In this document: piece after piece, positions 1-10,455 of the stretch | How the letters are laid out: each line of letters opens with the position of its first letter | Numbering within the stretch: position 1 is the stretch's first letter | NCBI GenBank assembly: GCA_032433595.1 | Contig: JASWJB010000315.1 | Coordinates: 1 to 51,769, forward strand | Length of the DNA: 51,769 nt | Direction of reading: 5' to 3' | Origin: Conoideocrella luteorostrata | Lineage: Eukaryota > Ascomycota > Sordariomycetes > Hypocreales > Clavicipitaceae | Position numbers and translations under genes: made by a program | Notes under the pieces: model-generated | Seen by the model: the letters and a program-made list of their open reading frames with translations, nothing else | The model's database searches: none | Told to the model about the DNA's origin: nothing

Positions 1-690
1 CCCCCTCCCCCCCCCCGAAGTTTACTAAGGCATTTGAGCCACCCACATTCATTCATTAATTTGTTCAATGGAAGGGTGCAGTCGCTCAGTCAGAGGCAAG
101 CAACCTGTAGACCATTTGATCTCGGCAAAAGAAAGGCCGCTACGAATTACGGGAAACCTTCTACGAATTGTACGGAGCGTTGCTGGGTGTGTGTCAGACC
201 TCAGTATACGTGAGTGCTGGGGGTGTGTCTTTTGGGTCGAAAAAGTATATAGTATTGTATTTAATAATTCTACAGACCATAAGGTGGTTTGTTTATGCTG
301 AACTCCCTTCCCCTCTAATCCCCTCCCAGTACAGTTCAGGCATTTCTTTACTCTCTATCTATGCCGCTTTCACAAAAATAAATAAAATAAGGTCCCTTTT
401 TAGTATATAAATTGTAAATATAATAAAATTAGCCTTTACAATGTTAAGTATTAGTCTTTTATTAAGCAAGCTATAAAGTCCCCTACTAAGCCTTCCTTAT
501 AAATATATGTATTATTAGTAGAAAAAAAAAGCAAAGGGTCAAAAGACCTATACAGTATTACTTGTTAAGTGCGTATGAATTTTCGTTTGCCCTTACAGCG
601 TTATCTGCCCGACGTTTACCTACTGTTTTTAGATATGTTGGAAGTTCTAGCACAGTTTGCGACTTAAAAAAAAAAATAGTCTACAAACAA
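1..690. other. Intergenic, no gene recognised
   Basis: The window opens with an almost pure C run (1-16). Bases 370-560 are AT-rich and look like RIP-mutated repeat remnants. Open frames here are short, have no recognisable domain, and some lack an ATG. Confidence 0.6.
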
Positions 691-1305
691 ATGAAGTCTA
701 ACAAAAAGGTAAATAAACATTATAAACTAACAAAAGCCAAATGGCATTCCCCAGAGCAATCCCCGGGCCAACCCACTCTCCACAGGTTTGCTGTCAAGAA
801 ACGCAAAGCTGATGATTTTCATGACGAGTTGGTCGCCCGGTTTGACGAGACCCGATTTCAAGGCCTACTTGTGCAGTGGATCGCAGATGAAAACCTGTCC
901 TTTCGCCTATCCGATCACGGAGGTCTTCGCAAAATTTTGGTACCTGAACCCCTTGGTTCGAGAGACCTCAGCCCATCTCACACATTAGACTATCCGAACA
1001 AGGCTCGTCAGTGAGTTTCATGCTTATAAATCCTAAGTCATTGAGATTCTTCAACGATGCCCTAGTGAAGTGCATATTGCGTTTGACCAGTGGACCTCCA
1101 GGAGCCGACATTCATTCTTCTTTGTCAATGCATTTTTCCTCATCGAGGAGACATTCCAACCTGGGAAAATTGTCCTGGGTTCTTCCTACCATCTCTGCAT
1201 CTCACACTGCGGAGAACATCACAATCGCCGTTACAGAGTTGCTTGAGGAATTCGAGTTGGTTTTGAAGAACAGAGTGGGATGCTTTACCTTAGATATGTC
1301 GGATT
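691..1305 (+). pseudogene. hAT-family transposase, broken N-terminal part
   Basis: This is a decayed cut-and-paste transposase. From the ATG at 691 the frame reads through a Lys/Arg-rich start into the segment FQGLLVQWIADENLSFRLSD, which is typical of fungal hAT transposases just upstream of the catalytic core. Near 925 the frame shifts: the next conserved block (FWYLNPLVRETSAHLTH) is read one frame over. A third frame from 1169 gives SASHTAENITIAVTELLEEF and ends in CFTLDMSD, just before the family's usual TLDNASNN catalytic region. The homology stops at 1305, where the dispersed repeat at 1308 begins, so the 3' part is lost or was displaced. At least two frameshifts and the truncation make it non-functional. 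Confidence 0.8.
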
Positions 1306-1307
1306 AA

Positions 1308-1354
1308 ATATCCGCTGCACCAAAGGCGCAAAAGTGTGAGCTCACTAAATGTTC
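1308..1354 (+). repeat. Dispersed 43-47 bp repeat, copy A
   Basis: The repeat holds ATATCCGCTGCACCAAAGG followed by GCGCAAAAGTGTGAGCTCAC, including the perfect palindrome GTGAGCTCAC. Close copies lie at 6573-6619 (same orientation) and 5064-5106 (inverted). The left edge is sharp and abuts the truncated hAT gene; flanks differ between copies, as expected for the end of a mobile element. The parent element is not identified. Confidence 0.75.
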
Positions 1355-1491
1355 ATTCAGGAAGATGTAATAATGTCTTATAATCGACAAGATAATGCGG
1401 CAAATAATGACGGAAAAGTCAATAACATGGGCTAGACGTTGAAAGGGATGAATTAAAGCCCCCAAAATCATGTAAACGAAGGATTCCAACA

Positions 1492-3928
1492 CTAGCAGCC
1501 TTGATACTCTTCCCCACCCCAGGTAACTGATACTCTAACCGCACCATATTCTCCCTTGACGAGTTTTTCATTCGAACCCGACAGCTGAGGATAGAACTCC
1601 ACAATTCCTTGTCCTATGGGGTCGTCGGGAGACAGGGAATCATGGTCCCAAAGGTCAAATGAGATTTGGAGGCTATCGTACATGGCTATGGCCATTGAAG
1701 CCCTCGATAACGGGATGGCGTTTCCAGGACGTATTTGGATGTTATCGCTGCCCTCCATGTCGAAAAGATAGCGATGGACAAACAAGCTCGACACGCTTAT
1801 CTTTCCAAAGACATCGACTGGATCCTCTCCGTCCCCGTCGATTAGAACAACGTTGACCTCTGCCTTTACGGCACTTCCCACGACAACATATCCTACAGTC
1901 GCCTTGCCATATGTTCCTTTAATTTCCCCATGAACAATCTTATCGTACTCGTTATTTGGATTTGTTGCTACCCACGAAATTGCCCCTCGGCTGACCTCGT
2001 CATTTGGAGACCAGTCGCTGTCATGATCCCAGAGATCCATATCAATGAGGAAATTTCGATCTGCTACGAGAGGCCGACATGAGTGCAATGTAACTTGATC
2101 TCCCGGAGAAGCAGAAACAGGTTCGGCCATATCCACGTTGAAAATTGCTTGAGACCCCAAGTCGTCAGATGCGGTGATTTTGCCGTACAGGTCACCAGGA
2201 TCCTCTCCGTCGATATCATTTATCGTGACCCAGAGGATCTCCACCAATGGGCGGGGCTTGGGTTTTACAATGCAGGCGTTCGGATCCTTCACGTCCGGCT
2301 CTAGAGGGCCGATCGGTGGTGGCTTTTCAATCTGAGTTTCTGGGCTGCTGTTATCACAACGAATGGAGCTTATCTCGTGGTTGAAACGACCGTCATCAAA
2401 CTCATCCAGGCGATCATTGCCCGGAAAAGAAACCTGAAAAGAATCGCCAGCGCAGTCACAATGTCTAATTGACTGTTAGTTTCGGTGTAAAATACAATAT
2501 TCAATTACTGGAACAATATCCAGATTATAATTGTGCAATTGCTGGATTTTATCTTACTGAAAGAATTGGCAGATACCAGCCGACGCGCTGAGGAGGACAG
2601 TTGATGCTTTATCATTCCATTCAATAGGCACATTGACTATTTATTGCAAATTTATGAGTGAAAAAGGACAGATGACAGGCAAGACGATGCAGTCGCTAGT
2701 ATGAGCCGTGTATGCCAATAGCTGGACAGGATATTTGGGAAACATACCACAATATTTGAGAGGTGTGTCTATAGTGAGGCATTCTCCACCAGATTGCGGG
2801 TTGTCGCAAATTTTCACAGTGCCTTTTATGTTTTCAGACTTGTCCTTTGCTGCAAGAACGAGCCTGCTGCATGCATCGCTAAGATTGCCTAGGACGGGTC
2901 AGATCAGGTGCGGCTAGCTTGTTCAAAAATATTTACGTACTGACTGCATGGCGGCCATCTCTATCGTGCCATGGAATAGATCTCTTCAGTTCATCCTGAC
3001 GCCACGATACAATAATTGCCGCTGCCGCCAAGGCACACTGTGCTGCACTCGCAGCACCCTGGCCCAGAGCGGTTCGCACATGATCTGGAATCCGAACTGC
3101 AGACCAGTCAAGGCTTCTAAGTGTGGTTTGATCTTCTGGCTGTGTTTGGGGCCCATGATCTCTGATGAATTGTCTCAGATGACCAGCCGCAGACTGGCCT
3201 ACAAATTGCTCCCAGGCCCCATGGCGTCCCTCTATAGGAACTCGGACTCCAGAAAGTTGCGGCTGGGCGCCGCTGTGATCTGTTGGATCTGGGCGAAAGT
3301 CGGGGTTCCGCGTAAAAGGCCCCAGCTGACTGACAGGATCCTCTGCACCTAGAATACGCTGCACATCAGCAGCCCGCACCTGATACCAGCCTAGCACTTG
3401 GTTCCATGGAACTCCTTGAACAGCAGCGTGCTCCTGTTGGAATGCGTAAGGAGATATATCCTCCAGAGACAAGTTCACATCAACCATTGCCCAGTTGGTG
3501 CGGATTCGGTAGAGATAGCCAACTTCTTGCTCGTGTTCCGGCGAAGGCCGAATAGCAAAAGTAATAGCAACAGGAAGTGATGTAGTTGTTGAAACATACT
3601 GTGTGATGTCTCTGGTTCCGACTGGGTTGCCAGTATGTGTGTGAAGGCTGCTTCCGGCTTCTAGCTGTTCAGTTGTCAAGTGGTCAATTAGCTCAAAACC
3701 TCGCGCCCACATTCCACCAGCTCGTTGAACGTCGGCGGGGGATCTGCCTGGCTGGCCATCCGCAGTTTTGCCTTTCTCACCACGCCATACAAACGGTGGC
3801 CCGCCTGGGTTCCTAGCCGTTATGCTTCCAGGTGTCACTGTTGCCAGTGAAGGCAAACATTGGACCTGCCAAAAGAAGAATAAGAAACTGGTTTCCAAAA
3901 AAAGCAAGAGAAAGTTATGGCTCTTCAT
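1492..3928 (-). CDS. Secreted heat-labile-enterotoxin-A-like ADP-ribosyltransferase with C-terminal crystallin-like and tandem repeat domains
   Basis: Predicted secreted toxin-family protein of 726 aa. My exon model is 3928-2941, 2888-2748, 2636-2558 and 2464-1492; all three introns (52, 111 and 93 nt) have GT/AG ends and keep phase, with donors GTACGT, GTATGT and GTAAGA. The ATG at 3926-3928 opens a hydrophobic leader (residues 1-24). The first exon is the enterotoxin-A fold: VWRG with Arg49, Ser-Thr-Thr at 113-115, and an E-x-E pair at 133/135, matching the Arg / Ser-Thr / Glu-x-Glu signature of this ADP-ribosyltransferase class, so the catalytic residues look intact. Exons 2 to 4 then give a Cys-rich domain resembling beta/gamma-crystallin (GGEC, NDKAS, FDDGRFN, SSIRC). 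Two tandem copies of an acidic beta-rich domain follow, each with a D-x-D-GEDP opening and a LWDHDS..SPxD motif. The substrate and host target are unknown. It could be two genes, but the phase match across three introns argues for one. Confidence 0.82.
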
Positions 3929-5063
3929 TGTCGTTGGATATTGAAGCCTAATCTTTTGTTCTGTGAGGAGTCACAACCAAGAGAAACGCAATAGACTTGT
4001 GTGAATATATATATATATATATATTCTTACATTTTCTTGAGCAACAAGAATAAAAACATTACTCGCAGAATAGCTATTAACTCGTTCCGTCATTCAATAT
4101 ACAGCTCGCTGAAAATAGCGGCATACGCCAAGCTCATCAGCATACCAACAGGTGATCACATGTGGCATGATACAACCGAGCAGAGCTTTTGTCATGGTGT
4201 GATAACTTCAGCCAAGTTATTTTTAAACAACAGAGCAAAACGAGTTAGCTAATAAATGTACGTATAGCATTTCAGCGGAGCCCCTCATGTGTAGCGAGCG
4301 AGTCAGTAGTTATGTACTTCTTCTGTTCAGACGCTTCGCAGCGAGCTTACACAAAAACCTGGGGAGGCTCACAACTAATAGGAACAGCATTCCCCTTGAG
4401 GTAAATAGAACTGTTGGCGCATGAAATTAATTGCCGAAAATCAAGGAATGCAATTGTGCAAAATGGTTGTGCTGGCATGGCTTCTGAGAAGACCCACGTG
4501 GTCGACCCAAGGGATTTCCAAAAGTATTTTTTCTGTCATAAATCTGTGAAAGAGAGGGGGTGTGGTCCAGGAGATAAGCCGGATCATTTTTACAGGGCGA
4601 AACCTTGTTCATTTTGCCCACTCTCCGACGCCACTTCTGTCTATAGATTCCGCCACCCAAAGTACTGAAGTGGTGTGATACCAACGATAATGGACCGCGT
4701 CAAGTCTCGTAGTAAAGCCTGCATTACAAACAAGACCTTTGGTGCCGCCCATGTAGAGCAATCTGCAGGGCAGGTCAGCTGCTCGATCCGCCCCGCACCA
4801 ACGTGACGGTGTTGGACAATATGAGCTTTGAATCATGTCTTGCTGAATTGATCTTTGTCGCCCAGAATCACGTAGAACTCCGATGCTGCCAAAATCATAC
4901 GATGCTGCCGGAAGCGTATGATATCGCCGGAAGCAATAGAATAAATGAATCCGAAAGAAGCATCCTAAAGAGATAAATAGCAGTCATATTCCCCGACAAG
5001 TTAGATAGAAATCAAGTACAATTCCACCTATCAGACATCCATAGCTGCTCACTTGTGACAATC
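3929..5063. other. Intergenic, upstream of the enterotoxin-like gene
   Basis: A run of TA dinucleotides sits at 4004-4022. Several short open frames between 4414 and 4836 have no recognisable domain and no splice-supported extension, so I do not call them genes. The promoter of the minus-strand toxin gene must lie in the first part of this stretch. Confidence 0.5.
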
Positions 5064-5106
5064 TTTGGTGAGCTCACGCTTTTGCACGTTTGGTGCAGTG
5101 GATGCC
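5064..5106 (-). repeat. Dispersed 43-47 bp repeat, copy C (inverted)
   Basis: On the minus strand it reads CACTGCACCAAACGTGC then AAAAGCGTGAGCTCACC, close to copies A and B and sharing the central GTGAGCTCAC palindrome. It is inverted relative to copy A, so A and C form an inverted pair enclosing the enterotoxin-like gene. No target-site duplication is obvious outside the pair. Confidence 0.7.
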
Positions 5107-6305
5107 CACAATAGAGGTAGAAACAACGGTCGGATAACACACCGCCCAGCTAGTACAAGCGAGTCCCAACGATGCCAGTGCTATCAATGTATGGAGACTT
5201 CCAGTTTCCATACTTGAAGAAGGGTACTCATTGTAAGTATTGGAACCCTTTGTCATGCGTACAAGCAATTGCGGACAAGGTCACGTAGCATGTGATGTCG
5301 TCGGCCAGTGGGACTAGGATGTCAAGTTCGAGACAGCAGGAAGGACTACATAGATAGGAAACGCCCGAAGGCCATGTCAAGAGCTCGTGAAGCTCAGTGT
5401 CGTTAGGCGAGCCATCGCAAAGAAAGGTTAACTCTCTAAATCTATTTCTTGAGGCAGCTATTAGAGTCTTAATAGGCTCGTAGTCGATATTGCTGCCATT
5501 TCTGCCCGCAAAAAAATTTCTTCATAGCGAAGCGCTAACAGTGGATACTAAGGAAAGATTTTTACAGGATAGAGTTTTGTGCATAGGTGTTAGGCACAGA
5601 GGTGGGGTTATGAGGTGAAATGCACCTGAGCGGGTGTTCATGCACGAGAATCGCATTCAATGGTTCTGATTGGATGATATATGTAGGCATAGATAATTTA
5701 ATTGATGATGATGATGCCGAGAGCTCAGCTACTAGAGAAAAGGGGCGCGCGCTCCACCCTAGCGGTATGCGCTGTTACTTTAATCCGAGCATACTAGCTA
5801 CTCTACGCGTGCGTGCGGACCCATGTATGGGTCACGTGGCCCCGCCAATTCACTAGCATTTTAGGAGCCTCGCGCGCACGCATAACTAGCTTCAGTACAG
5901 TACAGAGAGTCTCCATCCGTTCTTGCCTAGCTACGTGATATAGCCTAACATGAAATAATTCATACCTGAGCTAGTGCGTTTGTCAAACAAAAAATGGCAT
6001 AGCCAGAGGCTACTTTTCATTTGTAGTTATGACCCTTAAATAGGCTCATGTTTTACTGTGACAGCGTTTCTAACGACAGCACATATTCCAGTGGTGTCGC
6101 CCAACAATGCGTAACCATCATTTTGACGACACTCACCCAATGGAACGAGAAAACGCCATGGAAAAAGGACTCGCGTTGGTATGCTATCATGCTAAGAATC
6201 ATGTCCAGATAGTTCATCATGAAACACTGAGAACAACTGAGCAGGTGAATTTATTGCGTTATGAGCATCTAGAAGCAATTTGCAACAGTGGCAGCCAGCA
6301 GTGCT
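5107..6305. other. Intergenic, no gene recognised
   Basis: I see no convincing coding region. A block at about 6247-6295 (GCGTTATGAGCAT and following) resembles sequence at 33353-33395, which marks both as members of a dispersed repeat. Open frames near 5620 and 6107 have no known domain. Confidence 0.5.
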
Positions 6306-6440
6306 ATTTGACGGCTGTGATTGGCCCAAGGGATAAATCTAGCCTAAATTTATGTTGTCAGACATTTCAGGACGTCGTATTCTGAGCAATGGGTGCTGTT
6401 ATGTCGACTAATTAAACCGGAGGTTGTAATTAAGTAAATG
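6306..6440 (-). repeat. Degenerate LTR fragment of the Gypsy family found at 43-51 kb
   Basis: The stretch carries, in order, GACGGCTGTGATTGG, AAGGGATAAA, TTTATGTTG and GGACGTCGTATTCTGAGCAA. This is the same series of blocks as the LTR starts at 43399, 50854 and especially 51644. It is an old, mutated partial copy with no internal region. Confidence 0.7.
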
Positions 6441-6572
6441 ATTTAAATATATTAATAGATGTAAGTAAATAATTGCATATATTTATTTACCAAGACTAAC
6501 TAGCTATCTATTTTAAAGAGATATCTCAGTACGCTGCTGGCGCACCCGGAAATGGTGGCATCTATCAACCTG

Positions 6573-6619
6573 AATATCCGTTGCGCCATAGCGCAAAAGT
6601 GTGAGCTCACTAAATGTTC
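6573..6619 (+). repeat. Dispersed 43-47 bp repeat, copy B
   Basis: Carries GCGCAAAAGTGTGAGCTCAC and TAAATGTTC exactly as in copy A, with a one-base length difference upstream (CATAGCGC against CAAAGGCGC). Its left flank is unrelated to that of copy A. Confidence 0.75.
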
Positions 6620-7394
6620 TTTTAGCAAGTCATTATCGTGTCCTATATTATCCAACAGCATCCTCAAACCAGCAAGGTGCGCTCGCCGCCCGTTCGCGCG
6701 ACCGGCACCGCTAGCACTCGCCCCTCGACACCCGGTTGAGGATGAATTGATAAACATATTATCTGCCGGTGTCACTGCAGCTAAATTAGCGTGCGGTCTA
6801 GTATTCTGGGACCCAAGCAGGAAGCTACTCGAAACCGTGGACTCTAGGTTCAAGGGCCTCGTAGACCAAGATGGACGCAGCAAAGGTGTTGGGTAATGTG
6901 CCTTCATGAGCATTTGAGAGCAACTTACATCGGCAAAAATAGAAGAATTCGAATGAGTACATTGATGATAACTTGAGATGATAATTGAAGTGATGAAGAT
7001 TGTTGAAGATGATCTCCTTCCTGAAGAGCTCTGAAAGCCTCTTATTTATAGCACCTTTCTTCCTTCCATCGATGTCTACGGCATACTTTGCACTGCCCCG
7101 TCATCCGAGGCACTGCCTCACTATCCGAGTCACCTAAATATTCACGGCACTGATCATCCTGACAGGAGCTATTCTCGTCTCAACAGTATGGGGAATTTTC
7201 CCCTTGTTCTTGTCCTCTTGCCTGAAATAGGCAAGGTTAACGCCGTGAGGGCAGTAAGTTTACACTCAAGCTACAGCCATCTTAACAAGGTTTGTTGGAG
7301 TCTGTGGAGCTGTTCCTTATCCTGATAATGAGACTAGGGTTCTGCTTGGAGATGTCATAATCACTAAATACATAGTTCGGTATACCTTAGTTGC
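6620..7394. other. Repeat-derived sequence with a short open frame
   Basis: Plus-strand bases 6552-6896 stay open and include RPFARPAPLALAPRHPVEDE, but the frame runs through dispersed repeat copy B and I recognise no domain. After 6900 the sequence looks like the untranslated part of a retroelement, with a TATA-like TATTTATAG near 7044. No intact gene is supported. Confidence 0.4.
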
Positions 7395-7665
7395 TGTCAG
7401 AGGCTACTGCTTGTGAGGGCATTCAGAGGCCACGTGACGTCGTGAATCTAGTGATGCACCTCAGCCTGTTGGAGGAGGGTACCATGCAGCTAGCAATCTC
7501 TTCACTGCGGGGTAGCAGCGAAGCATAAGAAGGGGAAGGACCAAATTGTTAGAAGGCCAGAGATTAAGACTGTTCACAATACAGTGCTACCTTGTTGCTA
7601 AGAAGCTACGAATACTTCAGAAGTCTTGTCTACCACTCTGCTTTACCAGTACCCAAGTCGTGACA
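7395..7665 (-). mobile_element. Solo LTR, family B, with 5-bp target duplication
   Basis: A 271-bp unit starts TGTCAGAGGC and ends GTCGTGACA. It is flanked on both sides by GTTGC (7390-7394 and 7666-7670). The inverted copy at 41141-41416 has different flanks, which fixes both ends. No internal retrotransposon region is present, so recombination between LTRs removed it. Confidence 0.88.
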
Positions 7666-8194
7666 GTTGCTAGAATTGAGACGAATTTAAACTTGAAAAA
7701 AATATGTAAAGATACGCTTAAATAACCTAATAAGGAAACTTAAATTTTAGGTGCCTAGCTTAAGATATGTTTAGGCTAGGATAAGCTAAAAATAAAGGCT
7801 TAGAAGTTCTTGCAATATCTTTAGATAAAGGTTGCGGGAATTAAGTATAGTGCGTTAGTAAGAGATTTGTCAGCTCAAAGACTCTATAAGCATCCTCATC
7901 CAGTCCTCATCTGACTCAGTACCATTTTCACTGCTGCCAAATTGCTCTTGAATGCTCGTAACATAAGTGATAAGTCCTCGATTTCTAGCTAACGGGGAAT
8001 CATACGTCTTCCCAAAGTTGAATTCTAGCTACAAATCTGAATATTCTAATAATTTTCTCGGGATTCCAATCGTACGATTGTGAACCTTGTTGGCAGAGTT
8101 TTTCTATGGCATCATTCCCTTCAACGGGACTTGCCGTAACATCCAACACCGGGACCTGATGGGTGGAGCAAAAGGCCAAGCCCACGCAACTTAG
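7666..8194. other. Repeat remnant and degraded coding sequence
   Basis: Bases 7680-7860 are AT-rich and look RIP-mutated. On the minus strand 8000-8185 reads open (VPVLDVTASPVEGNDAIEKL) and may be a downstream part of the broken gene interrupted by the Ginger-like element. No domain is recognisable. Confidence 0.4.
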
Positions 8195-8320
8195 CTAAAA
8201 TTCAACGACCGATTCCACTGAAGAAATTGAGTACAGTTGCTCAGATTGTGACAAACCCCTAGATAGAGTGGACGATATTGATGATACGTGTCGGCATCTA
8301 CATAAGACAGCATCATATAT

Positions 8321-8433
8321 GTTCTGGGCCAGTCACGAATACACTCAATTCGCGAATGGCCCGGGCGGTTCGCGAATGGACTGGGCCACCCACGAATATC
8401 CACATCCGTGACCGGCCCGGGCCAGTCGCGAAT
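8321..8433 (+). repeat. Left terminal inverted repeat of the Ginger-like element
   Basis: GC-rich and built from short palindromic blocks such as ATTCGCGAATGG, GGCCCGGGC and TGGGCCACCCACGAA. It matches the reverse complement of 10343-10455 with only a few transitions. Confidence 0.9.
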
Positions 8434-8452
8434 ACAACATAATAAACACTGA

Positions 8453-10293
8453 CTAATCTCTACCTGCTCCTGTGTCTGTCCGAGGTCTCTTTCTTTTTGG
8501 TCGTTCAACCAAAGCCAACTCTGCGCCTACTGCCGGTCCCGACTGATTTCCACAGTTATGATCATCTCTATAGCAATGCATTGTACATTCTTTGTCCTCT
8601 TTATAACACCTGCATCTCTTAGTATCACATTGGCCTTTGCATTGGCACGATACCCCTACCCTTGCACTTGTGGACGCGTCTCTGGCCGCCTCCGCAAGCG
8701 TGGCTTCTTTGGTAGTTAAGGCAATTGCAATACTAGGCCACAATGTCTTATTTACCGCACTTATTCCCTTTGTTAGTATTAATCTTTTAATGATGCCTAA
8801 AGTAGTTAAAATCCTATATCGATGTGAATAAGGCTCTTCTATGATACGCCTAAACAACCGACGATTGTCTGTAGAAGTTCGATCTTCTCTAGGAATTTTG
8901 ATGGAGACAATGTCTCCCACATTAAAATGTGCCATAGTATGCTGCTTAGAGTACTTCTTTATCATTTGAATTTAGCTTTTTTTGTTTCCTTTCGAGCTTT
9001 TGCGATCACTTGGTCAGTACATCCTGGCTCTTGTACGTCATCTTGCCCGCCTAGAGGAGAGCTCTGGATTAATGGCGAAATCCGTACATTGATCTCCGAT
9101 CTAGACCTAATATCCGGGCTGATGAGTATGGTTATCTATGAACTGCCTAGGCTGACTCTAATATTAATCGCATGGTTTGCAGCAAGAGTACCCGGGCTGA
9201 AATTAAAGATGGGCGCTTGGTTAGGATCTTCCTGGGCAACACCAACAGCAGGATTTATCCGCTGCTGTTGGTTTAGCCAGTTAATATATAGAGTGTGGTC
9301 CCAGAATAGCAGCTCTACAGGAGCACACCTAATAGCAGAGTGCTTTTAGGTATTCATTACCAAGGTCACATCCATAAGTCCGTCCGCCTATTCAACAAAG
9401 CCGTTATCCATTTTCCAAGCTCTAATTTTGGCTTCCACCACTCCATTGGCTTGCTTAACCAGACCTTGGGTTTAGGGTGACCGTGGAGCCCTGTTAACAA
9501 TTTGAATACTAAATTTACGAAGCAGAATCAACAAGGCCCCTTTGAACTCCTTGCCATTATTGGTTTGCATAATTTTAGGGGGCAGAAAGGCTGCAATAAA
9601 CTGAGTAAATGCCTCCGCTATTGGCTCAGCGTGTTTGCTTTTCAGCGGATAGAGCTAAGAATACTTAGAGAAGTGATCCTTAATATGTAGAATCCATTTA
9701 TATTGGCCTGAGGGCTCATGGCGCATATCGATCAGGTCGGCCTAAACACGCTCCCAAGCGCGATTGGTAACAATAGGAACCAATGGAGCCTTTGTAGCTA
9801 CTGGCCGATTGAGTGCGCAATTCTTGCAGCACTTAACCACAAATTCGACATCTGCACGCTTAATACCATAGAATTTCTGCTGCACGGCTTCCCAAGTTTT
9901 GTTCTTTCCAGCATAAAGTAGTTGCAAATGCTGATTCGTAATCGTGTTAAACGCTTCACTCTTGGGCACAACGTACCGTGGCTCTGGGTGCTTGAAATCG
10001 GGTCTGCGATAGAGTTTGTCGTTAATTAGTTCAAACTCAGTGTGAGCTCGATGCTTCAGTCGTGATTCAGCTTAATTTCGTGGCTTGCTGTGAGGATTAT
10101 CTAATAGAATGTGCAATTCTCTCCATTTTGCGTATTCAATGCGCTCTCTATTGGCGTACGTTGGGCTCCGAATGTAGGCGTCAAAGGCGCTGCGCACATC
10201 ACTTGGAAATGGATTAATCAGGGCCGTGGCAGCCTCCATATTGTTAAGAGAAATCACAAAAGATAGGAAGTTGTGATTCAAGGGAGCTAGCAC
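8453..10293 (-). pseudogene. Integrase-type transposase with C-terminal Cys-rich domain, broken
   Basis: Reading down the minus strand (first ATG 10237-10239): an N-terminal segment; an H2C2 integrase zinc-binding motif around 9790-9930 (HLQLLYAGKNKTWEAVQQKF, then CCKNCALNRP); a catalytic core with DLIDMRHEPSGQ and QTNNGKEF where the second catalytic Asp would be; and a late conserved block (KHSAIRCAPVELLF). It ends with the separate 8453-8965 frame, whose GDIVSIKIPREDR resembles the integrase C-terminal domain. A Cys-rich tail follows (CQCKGQCDTKRCRCYKEDK). In-frame stops interrupt it (for example at a Gln position near 9735) and the last part is in another frame. The Asn in QTNNG suggests loss of a catalytic Asp. 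Confidence 0.8.
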
Positions 10294-10342
10294 CGTTTAT
10301 TTCGGCTGCGAGAGTGAGTCACGACTTCACCGCTACTTCGCA

Positions 10343-10455
10343 TTCGCGACTGGCCCGGGCCAGTCACGGATGTGGATATTCGTGGGTGGCCCAGTCCATT
10401 CGCGAACCGCCCGGGCCATTCGCGAATTGAGTGTATTCGTGACTGGCCCGGAACA
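10343..10455 (-). repeat. Right terminal inverted repeat of the Ginger-like element
   Basis: Reverse complement of the left repeat, ending GGAACA at 10455 and followed by the TATA duplication. Differences such as CCCGG against CTGGG near the tip are transitions. Confidence 0.9.

Larger units (their letters stand above)
8321..10455 (-). mobile_element. Ginger/GIN-like DNA transposon, 2135 bp, with TIRs and TATA target duplication
   Basis: The element begins TGTTCTGGGCC and ends GGCCCGGAACA. Its 113-bp ends are nearly identical inverted repeats, and it is flanked by TATA at 8317-8320 and 10456-10459. Inside is one minus-strand gene with a retrovirus-like integrase. An integrase between TIRs with a 4-bp duplication is the hallmark of Ginger-type DNA transposons rather than LTR retroelements; no reverse transcriptase is present. 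Several stops and a frameshift make this copy non-autonomous. Confidence 0.85.

Noticed and set aside
2083..2304. Plus-strand open frame opposite the toxin gene
   Set aside because: It is a shadow of exon 4 of the minus-strand gene, with no domain or signal.
4414..4836. Cluster of short frames on both strands upstream of the toxin gene
   Set aside because: Overlapping, no domain, no consistent splice model; left as intergenic.
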